Positions 43,344 through 52,074 of a stretch of DNA of 64,000 nt are shown one piece after another; position 1 is the first letter of the stretch, and each line of letters begins with the position of its first letter. The DNA is taken from the NCBI RefSeq assembly GCF_014653945.1, contig NZ_BNAU01000002.1, forward strand, positions 62,001 to 126,000, given 5' to 3'. The notes under the pieces were generated by a model. The model was given only the letters and a program-made list of their open reading frames with translations, was not told the origin of the DNA and searched no databases. Source of the DNA: Amycolatopsis deserti (GTDB lineage: Bacteria; Actinomycetota; Actinomycetes; Mycobacteriales; Pseudonocardiaceae). The translations under genes and the position numbers were made by a program.

Positions 43344-43759
43344 CGGCGCATACCCTCCCGCAGCGCGGCCACGTCCTTGGGCACCCCGGACACCGCCTCC
43401 TGCGGCACCGGCGGCACGGCCCCCGACAGCTGCTTCTTGCCGATCAGCCCGGCCAGGCCACCGATCACCAGCAGCGCGCCACCGATGATCAGCGCCGCGG
43501 CCCACGCCGGCATCACCAGGGCCAGCGCCAGCACGGCCGCGGCGATCAACGTCGCCGCCCCGAACACCGCGAGGACCCCGGCCGCGCCGGCCAGGCCCGC
43601 GCCGGTGCCGGCCCGCTTGCCCTTGCGCCGCAGCTCCTCGGCGGCCAGCCGCATCTCGTCCCGGACCAGCCGCTGGACCTGCTGCGACATGTCCTGGACG
43701 AGCTGACCGATCGACCGGTCGTCGACCGCGGTGGACCCGCGGCCCGTGCTCTCAGTCAT
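43340..43759 (-). CDS. Putative actinobacterial holin-X superfamily membrane protein
   Basis: A 139-residue protein with an N-terminal amphipathic helical stretch (SIGQLVQDMSQQVQRLVRDEMRLAAEELRRKGK) and two membrane spans (about 52-75 and 82-106), the phage-holin-superfamily-6-like pattern. Despite the name it is an ordinary chromosomal envelope protein in actinomycetes and is not evidence of a prophage. First gene of the DUF3618/DUF3140 operon. Confidence 0.85.
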   Translation of the reverse strand: MTESTGRGSTAVDDRSIGQLVQDMSQQVQRLVRDEMRLAAEELRRKGKRAGTGAGLAGAAGVLAVFGAATLIAAAVLALALVMPAWAAALIIGGALLVIGGLAGLIGKKQLSGAVPPVPQEAVSGVPKDVAALREGMRR

Positions 43760-43812
43760 GCCTCGCCTCCCTCGGGGTAGCTCGTAGTCCGGCTACCCCC
43801 GGGCGGGAAGCG

Positions 43813-45594
43813 CTAATCGTGCGCGGTCGGCGAGCCGCCCTCGGTGATCTGCTCGGTGGCCTTCTCCGACGGCGTCTTCGTGGCCTCCGAATGCGGGATG
43901 GTCTTGCCGGTGAGGGTGATGTGCCCTTCGTCGTGCAGCCTCTCCACCAGGTGCGGGTAGTGCAGCTCGAACGCCGGCCGCTCGGACCGGATCCGCGGCA
44001 GCTCGGTGAAGTTGTGCCGCGGCGGCGGGCACGACGTGGCCCACTCCAGCGAGTTGCCGTAGCCCCACGGATCGTCCACTTCAACCGGATCCCCGAACCG
44101 GTAGCTGCGCACCACGTTGTAGATGAACGGCAGCATCGAGGCGCCCAGGATGAACGCGCCGATCGTGGAGATCGTGTTCAGCACGGTGAACCCGTCGCTG
44201 TCCAGGTAGTCGGCGTAGCGGCGCGGCATGCCCTCGTCACCCAGCCAGTGCTGCACCAGGAACGTGGTGTGGAACCCGACGAACGTCGTCCAGAAGTGCA
44301 GCTTGCCGAGTCTCTCGTCGAGCATCCGCCCGGTCATCTTGGGATACCAGAAGTAGATCCCGGCGAAGGTCGCGAACACGATCGTGCCGAACAGCACGTA
44401 GTGGAAGTGCGCCACCACGAAGTAGCTGTCGGTGATGTGGAAGTCCAGCGGCGGTGAGGCCAGGATGACCCCCGTCAGCCCGCCCAGCAGGAACGTGACC
44501 ATGAACCCGACCGACCACAGCATCGGGGTCTCGAAGGTGAGCTGCCCCTTCCACATCGTGCCGATCCAGTTGAAGAACTTGATGCCGGTCGGGACCGCGA
44601 TGAAGAACGTCATGATCGAGAAGAACGGCAGCAGCACCGCGCCGGTGGCGAACATGTGGTGCGCCCACACCACGAACGACAACGCCGTGATGCCCATCGT
44701 CGCGAACACCATCAGCCGGTAGCCGAACAGGGGTTTCCGGCTGAACACCGGGACGATCTCGGTGATGATCCCGAAGTAGGGCAGCGCGATGATGTAGACC
44801 TCGGGGTGGCCGAAGAACCAGAACAGGTGCTGCCACAGGATCGCGCCCCCGTTCGCGGGGTCGAACGCGTGGGCACCGATCAGCCGGTCGGCCAGCAGCC
44901 CGAACAGCGCCGCGGTCAGGATCGGGAACACCGCGAGTACCAGCACGCTGGTGAACAGGATGTTCCAGGTGAAGATCGGCATCCGCCACATGGTCATGCC
45001 CGGGCAGCGCAGGGTGACGATCGTGGTCAGCATGTTCACCGCGCCGAGGATCGTGCCCAGACCGGACACGATCAGGCCCATGATCCACAGGTTGCCGCCG
45101 ATGCCGGGCGAGTGCATCGCGTCGGACAGCGGCGCGTAGGCGGTCCAGCCGAAGTCGGCGGCGCCGCCCGGGGTGAGGAACGAGGACAGCACCATCGTCC
45201 CGCCGAACAGGAACAGCCAGTAGGAAAAGGCGTTCAACCGCGGGAACGCCACGTCCGGCGAGCCGATCTGCAACGGCAGGATCAGGTTGGCGAACGCGAA
45301 CACGTTGGGCGTCGCGTAGAGCAGCAGCATGATCGCGCCGTGCATGGTGAACAGCTGGTTGTACTGCTCCGGCGACAGGAACTGCATGCCGGGCCGCGCC
45401 AGCTCGGCCCGCATGAGCAGCGCGAGCGCCCCGCCGATGACGAAGAAGCCCAGCGAGGTGTACAGGTACATCTGGCCGATCAGCTTGTGATCGGTCGTCT
45501 TCGCCATCTTCACCAGCAGGCTGCCCTTGCGGTGCCTGGCCGGCAGCTCGTACCGGTTGCCCAGGACGATGGGGCGTGCCTTCAGCTCCGTCAT
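43813..45594 (-). CDS. ctaD: Cytochrome c oxidase subunit I
   Basis: A 593-residue subunit I of the aa3 terminal oxidase, with about twelve membrane spans. Metal ligands are present: haem a His in MHGAIM, CuB His and the cross-linked Tyr in [19 protein letters not shown], the CuB HH pair in VVWAHHMF, and the haem a3/haem a histidines in [10 protein letters not shown]. The K-channel Lys is in TGIKFFNW. The C-terminal tail is soluble. The gene is alone, with GGGGAGGG before the ATG. Other subunit genes are not in the window, as is usual for ctaD in actinomycetes. Confidence 0.97.
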   Translation of the reverse strand: MTELKARPIVLGNRYELPARHRKGSLLVKMAKTTDHKLIGQMYLYTSLGFFVIGGALALLMRAELARPGMQFLSPEQYNQLFTMHGAIMLLLYATPNVFAFANLILPLQIGSPDVAFPRLNAFSYWLFLFGGTMVLSSFLTPGGAADFGWTAYAPLSDAMHSPGIGGNLWIMGLIVSGLGTILGAVNMLTTIVTLRCPGMTMWRMPIFTWNILFTSVLVLAVFPILTAALFGLLADRLIGAHAFDPANGGAILWQHLFWFFGHPEVYIIALPYFGIITEIVPVFSRKPLFGYRLMVFATMGITALSFVVWAHHMFATGAVLLPFFSIMTFFIAVPTGIKFFNWIGTMWKGQLTFETPMLWSVGFMVTFLLGGLTGVILASPPLDFHITDSYFVVAHFHYVLFGTIVFATFAGIYFWYPKMTGRMLDERLGKLHFWTTFVGFHTTFLVQHWLGDEGMPRRYADYLDSDGFTVLNTISTIGAFILGASMLPFIYNVVRSYRFGDPVEVDDPWGYGNSLEWATSCPPPRHNFTELPRIRSERPAFELHYPHLVERLHDEGHITLTGKTIPHSEATKTPSEKATEQITEGGSPTAHD

Positions 45595-45652
45595 GCGCCC
45601 TCCCCGGGTGCCGAGTGGACGAACCCAGAGTGCTCCCGATCACACCGGGGAA

Positions 45653-46369
45653 TCAAGTCCCGAGCCCGTAAGTGGCATAGGCGCTGCGGATGACCGGCTG
45701 GGCGACGTTGCGCACCCGCACCCCGCCCGGGGTCACCCCCTGTTCGCAGCCGAAGTGCGCGTGGCCGTGGATCGCCAGGTCGGCGCCGCATTCGTCGATC
45801 ACCTCACCGAGCTGGTAGGACCCGAGGAACGGGTAGATCTCCGGCGGCTCCCCGCGCAGGGTCTCCGGAATGGGTGAATAGTGGGTCAGCGCGATCCGGT
45901 GGTCGACGTCGTCGAGTTCCATCATCGCGGCGCGCAGCGCGTCCGACCGGTCGATGCTGTGCTCGACGAACGCCTTCATCTCGCGCTCGCCGAACGCGCT
46001 GGCGCACTTGCCGGCGAACCCGCCGCCGAAGCCCTTCACGCCGGCCACGCCCAGGGTCTGGCCGTCGATCTCCAGCCGCGTGGAGGCGCCCTCCAGCACC
46101 TGGATGCCGTGGTCGGACAGCAGCTTGGTGATCTCGTCCTGCCGGTCGCTGTGGTAGTCGTGGTTGCCCAGCACGGCCACCACGGGCCGGTCCAGGCCGC
46201 CGAACTCGTCGGCCACCACCTCGGCCTCCTCCAGCGCGCCGTGCCGGGTCAGGTCGCCGGCCAGCAGCAGCACGTCGGCCAGGTCGGCCAGGTGCTCCAG
46301 GGCGGGGCGCAGCAGGCCCCGCGCGTCCTCGCCGAGGTGCACGTCCCCGACGGCCGCCACGCGGATCAC
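45653..46369 (-). CDS. Calcineurin-like metallophosphoesterase
   Basis: A 238-residue phosphoesterase with all metal motifs: Asp9/His11 (GDVHLG), Asp39 (GDLTRHG), Asn69-His70 (GNHD), His in ALTHYSP, and the GHAHFG pair. It should use two divalent metals to cut a phosphoester, possibly a cyclic nucleotide or nucleotide-type substrate. Its GTG overlaps the BON-protein stop (GTGA), making it the last of a three-gene operon. The long intervening stretch in the middle (residues 105-170) could shape the substrate site. Confidence 0.92.
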   Translation of the reverse strand: MIRVAAVGDVHLGEDARGLLRPALEHLADLADVLLLAGDLTRHGALEEAEVVADEFGGLDRPVVAVLGNHDYHSDRQDEITKLLSDHGIQVLEGASTRLEIDGQTLGVAGVKGFGGGFAGKCASAFGEREMKAFVEHSIDRSDALRAAMMELDDVDHRIALTHYSPIPETLRGEPPEIYPFLGSYQLGEVIDECGADLAIHGHAHFGCEQGVTPGGVRVRNVAQPVIRSAYATYGLGT

Positions 46370-46626
46370 CGCAGGTCCTCCCTCCGGGCCGGTTCGCGGG
46401 TGTCGGCCACCCGCACGTCGTTGTGCACCCGCACGCCGGGCGCGACCTCGTGCAGCACGGTCTCCAGCTCGGTGCGCCGCTGGTCGCAGGTCACCTCCCC
46501 GGACAGGTGCACGTCGTCGCCGCGGACGTTGACCCGGACGCCCATCTCGGCCGTCCGGGGGTCCTCGGCCAGCGCGCGGCGCAGGTGGGCCGCGCGGTAT
46601 TGGGGTGTCTCGTGCTCGGGGGTCAT
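46366..46626 (-). CDS. BON-domain protein
   Basis: An 86-residue single BON domain (DPRTAEMGVRVNVRGDDVHLSGEVTCDQRRTELETVLHEVAPGVRVHNDVRV). BON domains usually sit in periplasmic or lipid-interacting proteins, but there is no signal peptide here, so it is cytoplasmic. The ATG overlaps the nucleotidyltransferase stop and its own stop overlaps the phosphoesterase start, so all three are coupled. Confidence 0.85.
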   Translation of the reverse strand: MTPEHETPQYRAAHLRRALAEDPRTAEMGVRVNVRGDDVHLSGEVTCDQRRTELETVLHEVAPGVRVHNDVRVADTREPARREDLR

Positions 46627-47183
46627 GACGCGGTTCCTTCGACCTCGACGACGTCCAGCGAGTCCAGCAGCGTCAGGAACGCCTGCGCGTACGGGGACTC
46701 GGCGGTCTCCTTCGCCACCCGCTCCCAGTCCACCTGCTCCCGCAGGTCGCGGGCGATGTGCAGGAGCGGGGCGAAATCGCAGCGGTGCGCGTCGAGGACG
46801 AGCAGCTTGTCGATCATGATGTCGCTGCCGTTGAGCACCGGCGCGATGGTCGGGCCGATGCGCATCACGTCGGAGCGGCTCAGCGTCTCGTCGGTGACCG
46901 GGCGGTAGTTGGGCCGGAAGATCAGGTCGACCAGCACGTCGCCGTCCCAGACCTTGCTCAGCCAGTCCTCCGGCGGGTCCTCCGCGCGCATGCCCTCCTC
47001 GACCAGGGCGGCAGCGGCCGCGGGGACGTCCTTCTCCTTGAGGAACACGTCCACGTCGTGGTCGGAGGGCGGACCACCCCGGGCGTAGACGGCGCAGCCG
47101 CCGGCCACCGTGAACGGGATTTCCCGAGCCGTCAGCGTGGTGACCACCTTGGTCAGCGTGCGCAGCAACGACTGCTCGTCCAT
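46623..47183 (-). CDS. Nucleotidyltransferase-superfamily protein
   Basis: A 186-residue protein with a polymerase-beta-type core: GGCAVYARGGPPSDHDVDVFL near residues 28-48, giving the GG and DxD metal residues, then VLVDLIFRPNY. It resembles the UPF0157/DUF6036-type or aminoglycoside-nucleotidyltransferase-like group. Whether it modifies a small molecule or a protein is open. ATG 47183 is used. It is the first gene of the operon with the BON protein and the phosphoesterase. Confidence 0.85.
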   Translation of the reverse strand: MDEQSLLRTLTKVVTTLTAREIPFTVAGGCAVYARGGPPSDHDVDVFLKEKDVPAAAAALVEEGMRAEDPPEDWLSKVWDGDVLVDLIFRPNYRPVTDETLSRSDVMRIGPTIAPVLNGSDIMIDKLLVLDAHRCDFAPLLHIARDLREQVDWERVAKETAESPYAQAFLTLLDSLDVVEVEGTAS

Positions 47184-47289
47184 GCCCCGCCGGGTACCCG
47201 GGCCCCACCGGGGCAAACGGCGGGCGTTTCACGTCCGGGTGGCCGGGTATGTCCCGTCCCGTTCGCCGACGTTGGGAGCGATCGGGGCG

Positions 47290-47670
47290 ATGCGCCGCAG
47301 TACCGAGCTGAGGCTGCCGCGGACACTGGACGCGGCCCGCCGGGCGCGCCGGTTCACCGCCGAGGTGTGCGCGAAGTGGCGGGTGCCCGGGCTGGCGCCG
47401 GACGCGGCCGTGATCGTCACCGAGCTGGTGGAGAACACGCTGCGGCACACCGGCGCGGCGCCCCGGCTCGAACTGGAGCTGCACCGGGACAACCTGCACG
47501 GGAACGAGCTGACGGTGAAGGTCACCGACGACGACCCGCGCGAGGCGGTCATCCGGGAAAGCGGCTACCCGCCCGGGCTGGGGTTGCTGCTGGTGGCGCA
47601 GACGTCGGAGCAGTGGGGATGCCGCCGGGAGCCCACCGGCGGCAAGACGGTGTGGGCGACCGTGCGGTGA
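47290..47670 (+). CDS. HATPase_c anti-sigma-factor-type kinase (RsbW-like)
   Basis: A 126-residue GHKL ATPase with the N box (VIVTELVENTLRHTG) and the G region (DDDPREAVIR...GYPPGLGLLLVAQTSEQWG). Single-domain proteins of this size are often anti-sigma factors or their kinases in partner-switching circuits. GGGG lies just before ATG 47290. A STAS-domain protein encoded 320 bp downstream on the same strand is a natural partner. That pairing is inferred from proximity. Confidence 0.88.
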   Translation: MRRSTELRLPRTLDAARRARRFTAEVCAKWRVPGLAPDAAVIVTELVENTLRHTGAAPRLELELHRDNLHGNELTVKVTDDDPREAVIRESGYPPGLGLLLVAQTSEQWGCRREPTGGKTVWATVR

Positions 47671-47677
47671 GCGGCGG

Positions 47678-47714
47678 CCGGCGGTGCGGGACCACCGCTG
47701 TCCCGCACCGCCGG
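47678..47714. terminator. Strong hairpin terminator after the HATPase gene
   Basis: Perfect 14-bp stem CCGGCGGTGCGGGA / TCCCGCACCGCCGG with a 9-nt loop, 8 bp after the stop codon. Confidence 0.85.
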
Positions 47715-47990
47715 TGCACCCACCACGGCCGGCCCAGGCGGCGACCGCGGGCGGAAGCCGTGCCGCGCCGGCCCGGACCGGATACCCGGCACGATCGTCG
47801 CCAACCGGATGACCCGGGTTGCCAACGGCCGCGACAGGTCCGTACCGTCGGTGGTGAGCGGTTGAGGGACCAGCCGTGCCGGGAACGGACACACCCGGCT
47901 TTGAGCTTTCGAATGGTGCGCCGTTTCGGATCTTGGACGCGAGTGTGTGACCGTCCCCGCTGTGCTCACCACAACCCGGGGAGACCACCC
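47715..47990. other. Promoter-bearing intergenic region upstream of the STAS gene
   Basis: No gene is seen. It should contain the STAS gene promoter. I see no clear repeats or known promoter motif in it. Confidence 0.5.
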
Positions 47991-48365
47991 GTGTACGAAG
48001 CTCACGAACTGCGCATCGACCTCACCGACCTCGGCGACGGCATCCGGCTGGCCCGTCTCACCGGTGAACTCGACCTCGTCGCCGCGCCCGCGCTGCGCGA
48101 CTTCCTGACCGGCTGCCTCGACGACGGCCGGACGTTCATCCTCGACCTCGAGGCGGTCACCTTCCTCGGCTCGGCCGGCCTGCAGGCCCTGGTCGACGCC
48201 AACGAGGCCGCCACGGAGCGCGACGTGCGGTGGGCGCTGGCCGGCAGCCACCGGGTGGTCGTCCGCCCGCTGGAGGTCACCGGCCTGCAGGACCAGTTGC
48301 CGCTCTACCCGAGCGTCACCGTGGCGGCCCGGCACCTCGCCGAAGCCGCTCACGTGGCCGGCTGA
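47991..48365 (+). CDS. STAS-domain anti-sigma-factor antagonist
   Basis: A 124-residue STAS protein. The phosphorylatable Ser lies in VTFLGSAGLQALVDA, preceded by FILDLEAV, as in SpoIIAA/RsbV-type antagonists. When unphosphorylated these bind an anti-sigma factor and free the sigma factor. The GTG has GGGGAGA upstream. The stop overlaps the end of the convergent PhzF-family gene by 16 bp. Confidence 0.92.
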   Translation: MYEAHELRIDLTDLGDGIRLARLTGELDLVAAPALRDFLTGCLDDGRTFILDLEAVTFLGSAGLQALVDANEAATERDVRWALAGSHRVVVRPLEVTGLQDQLPLYPSVTVAARHLAEAAHVAG

Positions 48366-49141
48366 GGCACCCACCGCCCGGCGACCACGGTCACGGCCCG
48401 TCCGCCGACGCGGACCGCCTCGTCCCGGACCTCCACCTCGAGGCGGCCGCGGCGCGCGGAGGCTTGGACAGCGGTGAGCCGGTCGCGTCCCAGCCGCCGC
48501 GCCCACAGCGGCCCGAGGACGGCGTGTGCCGAGCCGGTGACGTGGTCCTCGCCCAGGCCGAGCGCGGGCGCGAAGTTGCGGGAGGTGAAGTCCGCCCGGT
48601 CCCCGCCCGCGGCGGTCACCAGCACCCGGCCGACCGGCAGGTCGCGGATCCGCCCCAGGTCGGGGCGCACCGCTTCGACCTGGCCGCGCGAGCCGACCAC
48701 GACCACGAATTCGGTGCCGTTGCCGCCCACCCAGACCGCCTCGGTCAGTCCGAGCGCGTCCAGCACCGGCCCGGCGTCCGCCGTCTCGGGAACGTCGACC
48801 GGCGCGAACTCGAGCCGGATCAGGCCGCCCGCATTCGACACCGGCAGCGGGCCGGCGCCGGTCTGGAAGACCAGCCGCTCGCCTCGCGGCACGCGCCCGG
48901 TCTCGTACAGGACGTGCGCCGCGGCGAGGGTGGCGTGACCGCACAGCGGGAGCTCGGTGACCGGCGTGAACCAGCGCAACCGCCGCTCGTGCAGGAACGC
49001 CGTGGCGGGCTGGTTCAGCTCGGCCGCGACGCGGCGCATCCACGCCTCGCCCACCGGCTCGTCCAGCACGCACACCGCCGCCGGGTTGCCACCGAACTCG
49101 CGGTCAGTGAAGGCGTCGACCAGGAACAACTGCGGGTTCAC
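48350..49141 (-). CDS. PhzF-family isomerase-like protein, catalytic Glu absent
   Basis: A 263-residue PhzF-fold protein (VDAFTDREFGGNPAAVCVLDE, TELPLCGHATLAAAHVLYETG, and DHVTGSAHAVLGPLWARRLG near the C-terminus). In PhzF the catalytic acid is a Glu in the NxSET(A/V)F motif. Here that motif reads NQPATAF, so the Glu position is Ala. Members without it are annotated as epimerase-like with unknown reactions. It follows the Ugd gene by 25 nt on the same strand and could be the tail of the glycan operon. Confidence 0.88.
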   Translation of the reverse strand: MNPQLFLVDAFTDREFGGNPAAVCVLDEPVGEAWMRRVAAELNQPATAFLHERRLRWFTPVTELPLCGHATLAAAHVLYETGRVPRGERLVFQTGAGPLPVSNAGGLIRLEFAPVDVPETADAGPVLDALGLTEAVWVGGNGTEFVVVVGSRGQVEAVRPDLGRIRDLPVGRVLVTAAGGDRADFTSRNFAPALGLGEDHVTGSAHAVLGPLWARRLGRDRLTAVQASARRGRLEVEVRDEAVRVGGRAVTVVAGRWVPQPAT

Positions 49142-49166
49142 GCCGCTCGAAGCTACTCCGGCGAGA

Positions 49167-50432
49167 TCACCCGTCCGCGGGGTGGCCGAGCCGGACGCAG
49201 CGCAGGCCGCTGCCCCGCAACGCCGCCGGGTCCAGCACGCCCCGCGTGTCGATCACCACGTCGCCCTCGGCGACGGCCGCCAGCTGGGGCCAGTCGAGGC
49301 GCGTGAACTCGGGCCACTCGGTCAGCACCACCAGCACCCGGGCGCCCTTGGCGGCCAGCACCGGGTCGTCCACGCGCTGGACGGGCCCCGCCTGGTCCGC
49401 ATCGCTGACGCCTGGGTCGTAGCCGGTCAGCACCGCGCCCGCGGCCGCCAGCCGGTCGGCCACGGCCAGCGCCGGCGAGTCCCGCAGGTCGTGGGTGCCC
49501 GCCTTGAACGTCAACCCGAACACCCCGATCCGCACCCCGTCCAGCCGCCCGCCCGCGGCCTCCCGCACCCGGGCGACCACGTGGTCGTACTGCCGGTCGT
49601 TCGCCTCGATCGCCGACCGCAGCACCGCCAGGTCCACCCCCGCCGCGGCGCCCGAGGCCACCAGCGCCCGGGTGTCCTTCGGCAGGCACGACCCGCCCCA
49701 GCCGGGACCGGGGTGCAGGAAGTGCGGCCCGATCCGCTCGTCGAAGCTCATCGTCCGGGTGACGGCGTCGATGTCGGCGCCGGTGCGCTCGCACAGCCGC
49801 GCCAGCAGGTTCACGTACGACAGTTTCAGCGCCAGGAACGCGTTGCTCGCGTACTTGCCCAGCTCGGCGCTGGCGTGGTCGGTGCGCACCACCGGCGCGT
49901 CCAGCCCCTCGTACAGCGCGGCGACCCGCTCCACCGCCGAGGAGTCACCACCGAGCACGATCCGGTCCGGGTGGCGGAAGTCGTGCACCGCGTGGCCCTC
50001 GCGCAGGAACTCCGGGTTGCTCACCACCGCGATCCCGGCGGTCGCCGCGATGCGCGCGCAGGTGCCCACCGGCACGGTCGACTTGACGACCAGCACCGTG
50101 TGCGGCGCCGGGCGCAACGCCGCGAGCACCGCTTCGACGGCGCTGAGATCGGCGCTGCCGTCCGGGCCGGTCGGCGTGGGCACGCAGGCGAACACGAACT
50201 CCCGCCCGTCCAGCGCGGCCACGTCCGTGGTGAAAAGCAGCCGGCCGGCGGCCAAGCCCTCGCGCACCAGCGGCGCCAGCTCCGGCTCCCCCAGCGCCAC
50301 CTCGCCCCGGGACAGCCGGGCCACCTTGGACTCGTCCACCTCGGCGCACACCACGTCGTGGCCCAGCGCGGCGAGGCAGGCCGCGGTGGTCAGGCCGACG
50401 TAGCCGGCCCCGGCGACCCCGACCGCCGCCAT
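49167..50432 (-). CDS. UDP-glucose/GDP-mannose-type dehydrogenase (probable UDP-glucose 6-dehydrogenase)
   Basis: A 421-residue NAD-dependent sugar-nucleotide dehydrogenase. The dinucleotide motif is GVAGAGYVGLTTAACLA at the N-terminus, the catalytic Cys is in GGSCLPKDT and the substrate region has the family-wide GKYASNAF-like helix. It should convert UDP-glucose to UDP-glucuronate. UDP-glucuronate is the substrate of the UXS-like enzyme of the same operon, which supports this over GDP-mannose. It starts 1 nt after the GT9 stop. Confidence 0.93.
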   Translation of the reverse strand: MAAVGVAGAGYVGLTTAACLAALGHDVVCAEVDESKVARLSRGEVALGEPELAPLVREGLAAGRLLFTTDVAALDGREFVFACVPTPTGPDGSADLSAVEAVLAALRPAPHTVLVVKSTVPVGTCARIAATAGIAVVSNPEFLREGHAVHDFRHPDRIVLGGDSSAVERVAALYEGLDAPVVRTDHASAELGKYASNAFLALKLSYVNLLARLCERTGADIDAVTRTMSFDERIGPHFLHPGPGWGGSCLPKDTRALVASGAAAGVDLAVLRSAIEANDRQYDHVVARVREAAGGRLDGVRIGVFGLTFKAGTHDLRDSPALAVADRLAAAGAVLTGYDPGVSDADQAGPVQRVDDPVLAAKGARVLVVLTEWPEFTRLDWPQLAAVAEGDVVIDTRGVLDPAALRGSGLRCVRLGHPADG

Positions 50433-50433
50433 G

Positions 50434-51378
50434 TCAGGCCCCCACCGCCGGCCGCAGCGCCATCCGGCCCGCGGCGACGACCTCGTCGACGGTGATCCGC
50501 AGCAGCCCGGGCGCCGGCTCGTCCGCGAACGGGTCGCCCGCCTCCCCCGCCCAGAGCACCACGTGCCGCTCTTCCGTGCCCGGCGGCGGCCCCCACCGCC
50601 CCGGCGGGGTCGGGCCGAACAGCAGCACCGAGGGCGTGCGGTAGGCCGTGGCGAGGTGGGCGACGCCGGTGTCACCGCTGATCACCAGCCGCGCACCGGC
50701 CACGAGAGCGGCCAGCTCGGCCAGCCCGGTGCGGCCGGCCAGCACGGCGTCTTCGGGCAGCCCGGCCGCGGCCGCGAGCCGTCCCGCGAGGTCCCGTTCC
50801 GCGGCGCTACCGGTCACCACGACCCGGGAACCATCGCGGGCGAACTCGCGTGCCACCTCGGCGAAGCGTTCGGGCGGCCAGCGCCGCGACCCGAACGCTG
50901 CCCCGGGGTGCACGACGACCGCGCCCGGCGCCGGGCTCGGCACGTCCGGGCGGGCCAGCGCGAGGTCGTGCCGGTCGGCCTCGACACCGAAGAAGGCGAG
51001 CATCCGGCACCAGCGCAGCACCTCGTGCTGCTCCTCGCGCCACTCCGGGCCGTCCAGGTCCGGGAAGTCCGGGTGCCGGTGCGACAACACCCGCCCCGGG
51101 CGCGTGCCCAGCAGGTCCGTCACGCTCTCCGGGCCGCTGCCGTGCAGGTTGACCGCCACGGCGGGCGGCTCGCCGGTCCACCGCAGCGCGCCCAGGCCCG
51201 CAGTGGGCAGCACGCGGTCGACCGCGCCGGTGAGCGTGGCCAGCTCGTCCAGTGCCGCGGGCGCGGCCAGGGTGATCCGCGCGTCCGGGAACGCGGCCCG
51301 CAGGCCACGCAGCGCCGGGACGGTGACCAGGAGGTCACCGACCCCGAGCGCCCGCAGCACCAGGACGTCGCCGGTCAC
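50434..51378 (-). CDS. GT9 heptosyltransferase-like glycosyltransferase A
   Basis: A 314-residue GT9 (ADP-heptose:LPS heptosyltransferase-type) protein with GVGDLLVTVPALRGLRAAFP at the N-terminus and the donor-site motif GDTGVAHLATAYRTPSVLLFGPTPPGRWG near the C-terminus. It should transfer a heptose or related sugar to a surface glycan. The GTG overlaps the SDR gene stop (GTGA). The acceptor is unknown, as this organism has no LPS. Confidence 0.9.
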   Translation of the reverse strand: MTGDVLVLRALGVGDLLVTVPALRGLRAAFPDARITLAAPAALDELATLTGAVDRVLPTAGLGALRWTGEPPAVAVNLHGSGPESVTDLLGTRPGRVLSHRHPDFPDLDGPEWREEQHEVLRWCRMLAFFGVEADRHDLALARPDVPSPAPGAVVVHPGAAFGSRRWPPERFAEVAREFARDGSRVVVTGSAAERDLAGRLAAAAGLPEDAVLAGRTGLAELAALVAGARLVISGDTGVAHLATAYRTPSVLLFGPTPPGRWGPPPGTEERHVVLWAGEAGDPFADEPAPGLLRITVDEVVAAGRMALRPAVGA

Positions 51379-52064
51379 GGCCAGGAGCCCTCCTCCGAAT
51401 GCGCCACGACCAGTTCACGCACCTCGCAGCCGGCCGGCTGGGACAGCGCGAACAGCACCGTCCGCGCCACGTTCTCGGGGTTGTTCAGCTTCGCGTCGGC
51501 GGGCGGCTTGTACTGCTCGTCGCGCGCGTCGAAGAACGCGGTGTGCATGCCGCCCGGCACCAGCATGGTGACGCCGATCCGGCCCGCGGTCTCCGCGGCC
51601 AGCGCGCGGGTGAACCCGACGACCCCCCACTTCGAGGCGCAGTAGGCGGTCGCGTCGCTGACCGCCTTGATGCCCAAAGTGGACGCCACGGTGACGACCT
51701 TGCCGTGCGAGCGTTCCAGGTACGGCAGCGCGGCGCGCACCACGGCGGCGGTGCCGAACAGGTTGACCTGGACCACGCGCTCCCAGTCCGCTGTGGACAC
51801 GTCGGTCAGCTTGCCGGGGAAGTCGATGCCCGCGGCGGTGAACACCGCGTCCAGCCCGCCGGCCTGCTCGGCCAGCTCGGTGACGGCCCGCTCGGTCTCG
51901 GCCGTGTCGGTGAGGTCGACCGGCACGTAGGGCACGCCGGCGGCCGGGGGTTTGCGGTCGAGCACCAGCGGGGTCCCGCCGGCGTCCGCGACCGCCTTGA
52001 CGGTCGCCGCGCCCAGCCCGGACGCGCCCCCGGTGATCAGTACCTTGCCTGGCGATGCAGCCAT
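51375..52064 (-). CDS. Short-chain dehydrogenase/reductase
   Basis: A 229-residue classical SDR with TGGASGLG at residues 11-18, the NAAG-region equivalent TAAGIDFPG, a Ser (VTVASTLG) and YCASK catalytic motif. It should reduce or oxidise a sugar or intermediate with NAD(P)H. Its place in the heptose operon suggests modification of the glycan sugar or nucleotide. The substrate is unknown. Confidence 0.9.
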   Translation of the reverse strand: MAASPGKVLITGGASGLGAATVKAVADAGGTPLVLDRKPPAAGVPYVPVDLTDTAETERAVTELAEQAGGLDAVFTAAGIDFPGKLTDVSTADWERVVQVNLFGTAAVVRAALPYLERSHGKVVTVASTLGIKAVSDATAYCASKWGVVGFTRALAAETAGRIGVTMLVPGGMHTAFFDARDEQYKPPADAKLNNPENVARTVLFALSQPAGCEVRELVVAHSEEGSWP

Positions 52065-52074
52065 TTCTGCCTTT

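Noticed and set aside
43340..43759. Phage holin for lysis
   Set aside because: The actinobacterial holin-X type is a normal chromosomal envelope protein found with DUF3618 and DUF3140, and no endolysin or phage gene is near.
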